DNA from: Methylotenera sp.
GTDB taxonomy: Bacteria; Pseudomonadota; Gammaproteobacteria; Burkholderiales; Methylophilaceae
DNA length: 5,739 nucleotides
Direction: 5' to 3'
NCBI GenBank assembly: GCA_005791685.1
Contig: SXVG01000114.1
Location: 1 to 5,739, forward strand
Of the stretch, positions 1 through 5,739 are shown piece after piece. The position numbers and the translations under genes are program-made. Each line of letters opens with the position of its first letter. Within the stretch, counting starts at the first letter, position 1. The notes beneath the pieces were generated by a model. The model worked only from the letters and a program-made list of their open reading frames with translations, had not been told where the DNA came from and did not search any database.

Positions 1-465
1 CACGCTTACATGGAGCTGTTGGCCAATAGCAAGGGGCTAGCCAGTTCGGCGGTGGCGGCATGGCATCAGCCTATGCAGCGTTGGTTAATGCGCTTGGGTC
101 ACAACGAGAGTGCAGCTAAGCAGGGCGCAGATATTGTTATGACAGCCTTGCAAACCACCTTGGCCAGCCAAGCCGGGCAGTGGGTGTTGCAGGCTCACGA
201 TCAAGCAGCCAGTGAGTTAAGCTTGATGCAAGCGGCCGAGGGCGGCGCTAAAAACCACGTGATAGACCGCACCTTTATTGAACAAGACAGGCGCTGGATC
301 ATAGACTACAAGCTGGGCTTGGCTGATGAGGCCGAAACCAGTGCGGCGGCAGCCGAAGCGCACCGACCACAGTTAGCCCGTTACGCCAGTTTGTTTACCG
401 ATGCCGGCTTGCCGATTAAAACCGCGGTGTTGTTTTTAAGCACAGGGCGCTTGGTGGAGCTGTAA
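1..465 (+). CDS. AddA/RecB-like UvrD-family helicase-nuclease, C-terminal nuclease domain (5' partial)
   Basis: This is the last ~154 codons of a longer gene. The frame is open to the left edge (His-Ala-Tyr precede the first ATG at 10), so that ATG is probably internal and the true start lies outside. Numbering from that Met, the visible part carries a complete-looking RecB-family PD-(D/E)XK nuclease core: Glu69 in a helix (SEL), Asp86 in VIDRTF, Asp99 and Lys101 in WIIDYK, then the QxxxY motif (Gln121 to Tyr125, QLARY). In AddA/RecB proteins this domain follows a UvrD-like helicase and cuts DNA during double-strand-end resection for RecA-dependent repair. The helicase part is not in view, so a stand-alone RecB-type nuclease cannot be excluded. 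The expected partner (AddB type) would lie upstream, off the window. The gene converges on dedA with 3 bp between the stop codons. Family assignment is good; the exact subfamily (AddA versus another UvrD/nuclease fusion) is inference. Confidence 0.8.
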   Translation, partial: HAYMELLANSKGLASSAVAAWHQPMQRWLMRLGHNESAAKQGADIVMTALQTTLASQAGQWVLQAHDQAASELSLMQAAEGGAKNHVIDRTFIEQDRRWIIDYKLGLADEAETSAAAAEAHRPQLARYASLFTDAGLPIKTAVLFLSTGRLVEL

Positions 466-468
466 ATT

Positions 469-1077
469 TCAGTGTTTTAGGTGGCGACGCACGTACCAAA
501 CCACACAAGCCAGGCCAGCGGCAAAAATTAAATAATGGAATTGGTGGAAATACACTTCCAGGCTGGCCCAGTTCTCACCAAATTTCATGCCGGCATAAGC
601 CAATAGCCAGCACCAGATGAACGAGCCTATGAAGGTGTAGACGATAAACACGGTCATGTTCATGCGCACCACGCCCGCCGGGAAGGCAATAAAGGTGCGC
701 ACGGCCGGTAGCATGCGTGCAATAAAAATGATGATCTCGCCGTGTTTTTCAAACAAGCGATCGGCCAAATCCAAATCCTTTTTAGACAGTAAGATGTATT
801 TGCCGTATTTTTCTGCCAAAGGTCGTCCACCGAACATGCCCACGTAGTAAGCTGGGATGGAGCCAAGTACGCAGCCTAAGGCGCCAGCCAAGGCCACCAT
901 AAACAAAGTCATTTCGCCTTTGGACACTAAAAAGCCGGCGAACGGCATGATGATTTCTGAGGGCAGGGGGATGCAAGCCGATTCTATGGCCATCAGTAAG
1001 ACGATGCCGGCATAGCCCATGGATGAGATGACGCCCATGATCCAGGCGGCGACTAAGGTGATCAGTTTAGCTAACAC
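469..1077 (-). CDS. DedA-family integral membrane protein
   Basis: This 202-residue inner-membrane protein is of normal length for the DedA (SNARE-associated/VTT) family. Some members move undecaprenyl phosphate or other lipids across the membrane, and E. coli YqjA/YghB need proton-motive force. Visible family marks are the N-terminal ESACIPLPSE stretch (Glu32 to Glu41) in a hydrophobic, probably re-entrant segment, and the signature FIARMLPAVRT (residues 118-128). Arg121 and Arg127 there have the same spacing as the essential Arg pair of YqjA. PAGVVRMN follows. Hydrophobic segments lie at about 21-31, 42-80, 115-135, 139-162 and 181-196, and the C-terminus is basic (RRHLKH). The start is GTG at 1077, chosen because AGGA sits six bases upstream; the alternative Met14 or Met20 would cut into the conserved N-terminal part. 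It lies 8 bp after mfd and is probably cotranscribed with it. The ESACIPLPSE form resembles the YngC-like branch more than YqjA. The substrate cannot be read from the sequence. Confidence 0.9.
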   Translation of the reverse strand: MLAKLITLVAAWIMGVISSMGYAGIVLLMAIESACIPLPSEIIMPFAGFLVSKGEMTLFMVALAGALGCVLGSIPAYYVGMFGGRPLAEKYGKYILLSKKDLDLADRLFEKHGEIIIFIARMLPAVRTFIAFPAGVVRMNMTVFIVYTFIGSFIWCWLLAYAGMKFGENWASLEVYFHQFHYLIFAAGLACVVWYVRRHLKH

Positions 1078-1083
1078 GGTCTA

Positions 1084-1087
1084 TCCT
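1084..1087 (-). promoter_or_regulatory. Ribosome binding site of dedA, overlapping the mfd stop codon
   Basis: Read on the minus strand, the junction is TAGGATAGACCGTG. The AGGA core is six bases before the GTG start and shares its AG with the TAG stop of mfd. A ribosome finishing mfd would sit on this site, which favours translational coupling. The site also decides for the GTG start over later Met codons. Confidence 0.7.
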
Positions 1088-4000
1088 ATTTAAAGGTTTT
1101 CAAAAGGGTTTTGACAAAATCAGTGCGTAGATTAATGTCAGCCAAGGCCAATGTCACGCGCAATTTGTCCGGCCCGTTCATGCGGCAACGCCTGTCCCGT
1201 TGCAATAGATCGATGAGTTTAGTCGGATCGATGTCGGCCTTGGGGTTGAATTGCAGTTGGATGGATTCGCTGCTGGCATCAATTTTAATGATGCCTATGG
1301 CTTTAGCGGCAATGCGCAAACGGTGGCAAGCGATCAGCGCTTCGCCTTGTTCAGGCAGCAAGCCAAAGCGGTCTATCAGCTCTTCTTGCATGCTATCCAA
1401 ATCGTCGTCGTTTTCGCAATTGGCCAAACGCTTATAGATTACCAAGCGCTCGTGCACGTCTGGGCAATATGGGTTGGTCAGCAAGGCCGGGGTATGCAGG
1501 TTGATTTCCGTGGTGACGCCTAAGGGTGCGTTTAAATCCGGTTCTTTGCCGGCTTTGAGTTGCTTGACGGCGTGATTTAGCATGTCTGAATACAAATGGA
1601 AGCCTATTTCTTGCATTTCGCCACTTTGGCTGTCGCCTAATAATTCACCGGCGCCGCGAATTTCCAGATCGTGCATGGCTAAATGGAAGCCGGCGCCCAA
1701 ATCTTCCATCAGTTGGATGGCGTCCAAGCGCTTTTGCGCTTGGCTGGTGATTTTTCGGTCGGGATCGGTCAGCAAATAAGCGTAAGCCTGGTGGTGCGAC
1801 CGGCCGACGCGGCCACGCAATTGGTGCATTTGTGCCAAGCCAAACATATCGGCTTTATTCAATAGGATGGTGTTGGCAGTGGGCACGTCTATGCCGGTTT
1901 CTATGATGGTGGTGCACAGCAATAAATTGTAGCGCTGGTTGTAAAAGTCACGCATGACGTGTTCCAGTTCGCGCTCGCGCAGTTGACCGTGCGCTACCGC
2001 AATGCGCGCATCGGGCAAGATGCGCTCGAGTTTTTCACGCATGGAATGGATGGTGTCCACTTCGTTGTGCAGAAAATACACTTGGCCGCCGCGTTTAAAT
2101 TCGCGTGTGGCGGCTTCGCGTATGATGCCTTCAGAGTAATCGGTATGGAAGGTCTTGATGCTCAAGCGCTTTTGCGGTGGCGTGCTGATGATGGAAAACT
2201 CACGCAAGCCTTCCATGGCCATGCTCAAAGTGCGCGGTATGGGCGTGGCGGTCAGGGTCAAGACGTCGACCTCGGCGCGCAAGGCCTTGAGTTGTTCTTT
2301 TTGCCGCACGCCAAAGCGGTGCTCTTCGTCCAAAATCACCAGGCCTAGGTTTTTAAACTTGACGTCTTTTTGTATCAAGCGGTGGGTGCCGATAATGATG
2401 TCGATGCCACCGGCCTCTAAGCCGGCCAAGGCTTCTTTTTGTTCTTTAGCCGTTCTAAAACGGGAAATCTCGGCTATCTTGATGGGCCATGCGCTGAAGC
2501 GGTCTTTAAAGTTATTAAAATGCTGTTCGGCCAGCAAGGTGGTGGGCACTAATACCGCCACTTGGCGACCGCCCATGACGGCCACAAAAGCCGCCCGCAG
2601 CGCCACTTCGGTTTTACCAAAACCGACGTCGCCGCAGACCAAGCGATCCATAGGGCGACCGGATTGCATGTCTTTGATGACGTTTTCAATCGCTTCTAAT
2701 TGATCCGGGGTTTCTTCAAACGGAAAGCCCTCGCAGAACGATTCGTAGTCCTGCAAGCTTAAGGTAAAGGCATGGCCTCGTCGGGCGGCGCGTTGCGCGT
2801 AGAGATTTAGAAGTTCAGCAGCGGTGTCGCGTATTTGTTTGAGGGCTTTTTTCTTGGCTTTTTCCCAATTGCCACTGCCTAGTCGGTGCAGTGGCGCCGA
2901 TTCCGGTGGCCCACCTGAATAGCGCGAGATTAAGAATAATTGCGAGACCGGTACGTACAATTTGTCGTCAGCAAAGTATTCCAATAGCAAGAGTTCGGTT
3001 TCGCCTTCACCAAAGTCGATGTTCACCAAGCCCTTGTAACGGCCGACGCCGTGTTGCTCGTGCACCACCGGGTCGTCCATGCGCAGTTCCGACAGGTCTT
3101 TAAGCATGCCCTCGGTGCTGCGCGCTTTTTCTTTTTCCCGTCGCCGCTGTTGGCGAACTGTGGCAGCATACAACTCCGCTTCGGTAATAATGGAAATAGC
3201 GTCCGCGGACTTAGCTTGGGCATTTAAACTCAAGCCGTGATGCAAAGGGCTGACGCCCAGCATGAATTTTTCTTTAGAGGCGCTAAATTCGCCAAAGCTT
3301 GTTATCAAGACGGGATTTAAGCCCTGTTCCTTAAACAGTTGGTCTATGGTTTCACGGCGTCCTAAGCTTTCGGCGGTGATTAACACGCGCCCAGCAAAGT
3401 CGGCGAGGTAGGCTTGCAGTTTGTGCAATGGTTGCGCGGCACGCCGCTCTATGTCCAAGGCCGGTAAGCCATTGCTTGGGCTGTCTATGCTCAACGCGAT
3501 GCGGGCAAAAGCGTGGGTGCTGGCAAAGAAGTCCTCGGCTTTGAATAGCAAGCTTTCTGGCGGCAATAATGGCCGTTCGATATCGTGCGCCAGGGTTTTG
3601 TAGCGAGCTTGCGCTTCACGCCAAAATTGCTGGGCACTTAAATCCAAGTCGCCGTGCAAGCACAGTACGCATAGGCTGTTTAAATAGTCCAATAGGCAGG
3701 CGGTTTGCGCAAAAAATAAGGGTAAATACCATTCTATGCCACCAGAGGCGATGCCTTTACTGACGTCTTTGTAGATTTTGGCGCGCTGTGGATCGCCCTC
3801 AAAGGTTTCGCGGAACTGGCCACGAAATAGCGCAATACCGGCCTCATCCAGCGGGAATTCACGGGCAGGCAACAAACGGATTTCCGGCACTGGGTAGAGG
3901 CTGCGCTGGGTGTCCACATCAAAAGTGCGTATGCTTTCTATCTCATCGTCAAACAAATCCAAGCGGTAAGGCAGGGCCGAACCCATGGGGAATAAATCCA

Positions 4001-4517
4001 CCAAGCCACCGCGCACGCTGAATTCACCATGGCTAATCACTTGGCTAACGTGATGGTAACCGGCTTCGGCGCATTGCAAACGCAGCGCATCGGTGTCCAG
4101 CCGTTGGCCTTTTTTCAGCATGAAGCTGTTGGCGCTTAAGTAGGCTTTTGGGCTGATGCGGATCAAGGCGGTGGATAAGGGCACGATGATGACGTCGCAG
4201 GCATTTTGCGTGATTTGGTACAGCGTGGTTAAGCGCTCGGAGATTAAATCCGGGTGCGGCGAAAACTGATCGTAAGGCAGGGTTTCCCAGTCGGGCAATA
4301 AATTGACCGTTAAGTCAGGCGCAAAGTAGGGGATTTCTTCTAGCAAGCGCTGCGCATCAAAACCGTTGGCGCTAATAATCACCAAGGGTTTGGCCGGTTT
4401 TTCTGCTTTGAGCTTTAGCGCTAATTCGGCCAGCGCATGGTCATCTTGGCCTAGATGGCTTAAGGCCACGCGTGTGGCCTGGCCGAGTTTGGGAATGGGT
4501 AATGCGCTAGGGCTCAT
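1086..4517 (-). CDS. mfd: Transcription-repair coupling factor Mfd
   Basis: Mfd is a cytoplasmic ATP-driven DNA translocase. It pushes RNA polymerase stalled at lesions off the template and recruits UvrA for nucleotide excision repair. The 1143 residues compare with 1148 in E. coli. Domains in order: a UvrB-like N-terminal module at about 1-345 (LLPDWETLPYDQFSPHPD near 73-90); a linker region with a basic helix (RQQRRREKEKAR, 455-466); the RNA polymerase interaction domain from about 478 (VVHEQHGVGRYKG, 484-496); the superfamily 2 helicase core with Walker A GDVGFGKTE (629-637, Lys635), DEEH box (730-733), TATPIPRT (756-763) and QLRGRVGR (899-906); the translocation-motif region around 858-880; and a TRCF C-terminal domain from about 1000. 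All catalytic motifs are intact. The ATG at 4517 is the only sensible start: an in-frame TAA lies at 4530-4532 and no other start codon falls between. No good Shine-Dalgarno sequence precedes it. It lies 42 bp after tldD and 8 bp before dedA, so probably in one operon. Confidence 0.98.
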   Translation of the reverse strand: MSPSALPIPKLGQATRVALSHLGQDDHALAELALKLKAEKPAKPLVIISANGFDAQRLLEEIPYFAPDLTVNLLPDWETLPYDQFSPHPDLISERLTTLYQITQNACDVIIVPLSTALIRISPKAYLSANSFMLKKGQRLDTDALRLQCAEAGYHHVSQVISHGEFSVRGGLVDLFPMGSALPYRLDLFDDEIESIRTFDVDTQRSLYPVPEIRLLPAREFPLDEAGIALFRGQFRETFEGDPQRAKIYKDVSKGIASGGIEWYLPLFFAQTACLLDYLNSLCVLCLHGDLDLSAQQFWREAQARYKTLAHDIERPLLPPESLLFKAEDFFASTHAFARIALSIDSPSNGLPALDIERRAAQPLHKLQAYLADFAGRVLITAESLGRRETIDQLFKEQGLNPVLITSFGEFSASKEKFMLGVSPLHHGLSLNAQAKSADAISIITEAELYAATVRQQRRREKEKARSTEGMLKDLSELRMDDPVVHEQHGVGRYKGLVNIDFGEGETELLLLEYFADDKLYVPVSQLFLISRYSGGPPESAPLHRLGSGNWEKAKKKALKQIRDTAAELLNLYAQRAARRGHAFTLSLQDYESFCEGFPFEETPDQLEAIENVIKDMQSGRPMDRLVCGDVGFGKTEVALRAAFVAVMGGRQVAVLVPTTLLAEQHFNNFKDRFSAWPIKIAEISRFRTAKEQKEALAGLEAGGIDIIIGTHRLIQKDVKFKNLGLVILDEEHRFGVRQKEQLKALRAEVDVLTLTATPIPRTLSMAMEGLREFSIISTPPQKRLSIKTFHTDYSEGIIREAATREFKRGGQVYFLHNEVDTIHSMREKLERILPDARIAVAHGQLRERELEHVMRDFYNQRYNLLLCTTIIETGIDVPTANTILLNKADMFGLAQMHQLRGRVGRSHHQAYAYLLTDPDRKITSQAQKRLDAIQLMEDLGAGFHLAMHDLEIRGAGELLGDSQSGEMQEIGFHLYSDMLNHAVKQLKAGKEPDLNAPLGVTTEINLHTPALLTNPYCPDVHERLVIYKRLANCENDDDLDSMQEELIDRFGLLPEQGEALIACHRLRIAAKAIGIIKIDASSESIQLQFNPKADIDPTKLIDLLQRDRRCRMNGPDKLRVTLALADINLRTDFVKTLLKTFK

Positions 4518-4559
4518 GGACGGATTTCGTTAAGTATCGGTTTGGGGTGAGGGAGTCAG

Positions 4560-5739
4560 CTAGGCCGTGCCACCCACGGTCAGGGCATCAATTTTTAAGG
4601 TGGGTTGGCCCACGCCCACCGGCACGCTTTGACCTTCTTTGCCGCAGGTGCCGACGCCGCTGTCTAAGGCCATGTCATTGCCTATCATGGATACCCGTTT
4701 TAATACCTCTGGGCCGTTGCCTATCAAGGTGGCGCCCTTAACCGGGTAGGTGATTTTGCCGTCTTCTATCATGTAGGCTTCGGCGGCGCTGAAAACGAAT
4801 TTGCCACTGGTAATGTCCACTTGGCCGCCGGCAAAGTTGGCCGCGTACAAACCGTGTTTGACCGACTTGATGATTTCTTCTGGTGGTAGCGTGCCATTGA
4901 GCATGTAGGTGTTGGTCATGCGCGGCATGGGGATGTGGGCATAGCTCTCGCGTCTGGCATTGCCGGTGATGGGCATGTTCATTAAACGGGCGTTTAAGGT
5001 GTCTTGTAGGTAGCCACGCAATATGCCGTCTTCTATGAGTACGGTGCGGCGGCTGGGGTTGCCTTCGTCGTCCATGCTTAAGGAGCCGCGGCGGTTAGCC
5101 AAGGTGCCGTCATCGACGATGGTGATGCCGCGCGCTGCCACCTGCTGCCCAATTTTATTGCTAAAAGCTGAGCTGCCTTTGCGATTGAAGTCGCCTTCCA
5201 AGCCGTGGCCTATGGCCTCGTGCAACAATATGCCCGGCCAACCTGCGCCCAATACCACGGTCATGCTGCCGGCTGGCGCGGGGCGCGCATCCAAATTCAC
5301 CAGGGCTTGGTGCACGGCTTTTTGTGCGTAGTCGTGCAAGACGGCATCGCTAAAATAGCTGTAATCAAAGCGCCCACCGCCGCCACTGGAGCCTTGTTCG
5401 CGGCGACCATGTTGCTCAGCAATCACGTTGATGGACAAGCGCACCAAAGGCCGCACGTCGGCCGCCATCACACCATCGTGACGTGCCACCATGACCACTT
5501 CGTATTCGCCGGCGATGGAGGCGGTGACTTGTTTAACGCGCGGGTCTATTTGTCTGGCGTAAGATTCCAGCCGTTCTAATAATTTTACTTTGGCCTCTGC
5601 TGACAGCGAGGCAATCGGATCTTGGCCTAGGTAAAGTGGCGCGCTGGCGCGGGCGATTAAGCTGCTGGCCGATTGGTCGCCACCTTGCTTGGCAATGGCT
5701 TTGCTGGCATTTGCCGCGGCCTGCAAGGCGCTTAAGCTG
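4560..5739 (-). CDS. tldD: Metalloprotease TldD, C-terminal part (5' partial)
   Basis: TldD is the catalytic zinc-protease subunit of the TldD/TldE(PmbA) complex, which degrades unfolded peptides and matures microcin B17 and CcdA turnover products in E. coli. The frame runs off the right edge. A TTG at 5724-5726 is internal, with sense codons (Ser-Leu-Ser-Ala) before it. Roughly 90 N-terminal residues of a ~480-residue family protein are missing. Numbering from that TTG: glycine-rich GSSGGGGRFDYSYF at 112-125; the active-site HEAIGH (HExxxH, residues 169-174, with the first His codon at 5220-5222) followed by GLEGDFNRKGS; DDEGNPS at 219-225; RRESYAHIPMPRMTNTYML at 258-276; GGQVDITSGKFVF at 300-312; and the conserved cysteine in GTCGKEGQ (Cys361), the probable third zinc ligand. 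The C-terminus LTVGGTA is typical of the family. PmbA is not in view and may lie elsewhere, as is usual. All visible key residues are present, so the enzyme is expected to be active. Confidence 0.97.
   Translation of the reverse strand, partial: SLSALQAAANASKAIAKQGGDQSASSLIARASAPLYLGQDPIASLSAEAKVKLLERLESYARQIDPRVKQVTASIAGEYEVVMVARHDGVMAADVRPLVRLSINVIAEQHGRREQGSSGGGGRFDYSYFSDAVLHDYAQKAVHQALVNLDARPAPAGSMTVVLGAGWPGILLHEAIGHGLEGDFNRKGSSAFSNKIGQQVAARGITIVDDGTLANRRGSLSMDDEGNPSRRTVLIEDGILRGYLQDTLNARLMNMPITGNARRESYAHIPMPRMTNTYMLNGTLPPEEIIKSVKHGLYAANFAGGQVDITSGKFVFSAAEAYMIEDGKITYPVKGATLIGNGPEVLKRVSMIGNDMALDSGVGTCGKEGQSVPVGVGQPTLKIDALTVGGTA

Noticed and set aside
438..452. Small inverted repeat AAGC...GCTT near the end of the nuclease gene, as a terminator for dedA or for the nuclease gene
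   Set aside because: The stem is only 4 bp (plus one isolated pair beyond a mismatch), lies inside the coding sequence, and is not followed by a T-tract on either strand.
2155..2703. 182-codon open frame on the plus strand opposite mfd, with other plus-strand frames such as 1959-2348
   Set aside because: These lie fully antisense to the strongly conserved helicase core of mfd. Their translations are low in recognisable motifs, rich in Ser/Arg/Lys from reversed codons, and resemble no family I know.
4757..4770. GCCGTCTTCTAT occurring twice (also near 5026) and resembling the Neisseria DNA uptake sequence
   Set aside because: The last bases differ from the uptake sequence GCCGTCTGAA, and both copies simply encode the Ile-Glu-Asp-Gly repeats of TldD.
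5205..5579. 124-codon plus-strand frame opposite tldD
   Set aside because: It is antisense to the conserved HExxxH region of TldD and is explained as a shadow of that gene's codon bias.
5724..5726. TTG as a possible start of tldD
   Set aside because: The frame stays open to the window edge, and the remaining protein is about 90 residues shorter than TldD family members, so this is an internal leucine codon.

Overview
The window looks like an ordinary stretch of a proteobacterial chromosome with a moderate GC content (roughly half by eye). The Mfd and TldD proteins match the Escherichia coli families at nearly full length in the parts visible. The helicase-nuclease fragment has a RecB/AddA-type nuclease end. 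A betaproteobacterium is my best guess, but this rests on protein flavour alone and is low confidence.

Layout: the plus strand carries only the 3' end of an AddA/RecB-like helicase-nuclease gene (1-465). The rest is coded on the minus strand, read from right to left: the C-terminal part of tldD (4560-5739, entering from beyond the right edge), then complete mfd (1086-4517), then a complete DedA-family membrane protein gene (469-1077). The gaps are 42 bp between tldD and mfd, 8 bp between mfd and dedA, and 3 bp between the converging stops of dedA and the nuclease gene. No gene-free stretch exceeds 42 bp. I saw no RNA genes, mobile elements, CRISPR arrays, long repeats or convincing terminators.

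The three minus-strand genes are probably one transcription unit, tldD-mfd-dedA. The mfd-dedA junction looks translationally coupled, because the dedA ribosome binding site overlaps the mfd stop codon. Two of the four genes concern DNA damage: Mfd removes stalled RNA polymerase and recruits UvrA, and the helicase-nuclease would process double-strand ends. TldD is a peptidase subunit and DedA a membrane transporter-type protein, so the neighbourhood does not form one obvious pathway. I found no previously undescribed system here. The points worth a second look are gene-junction details.
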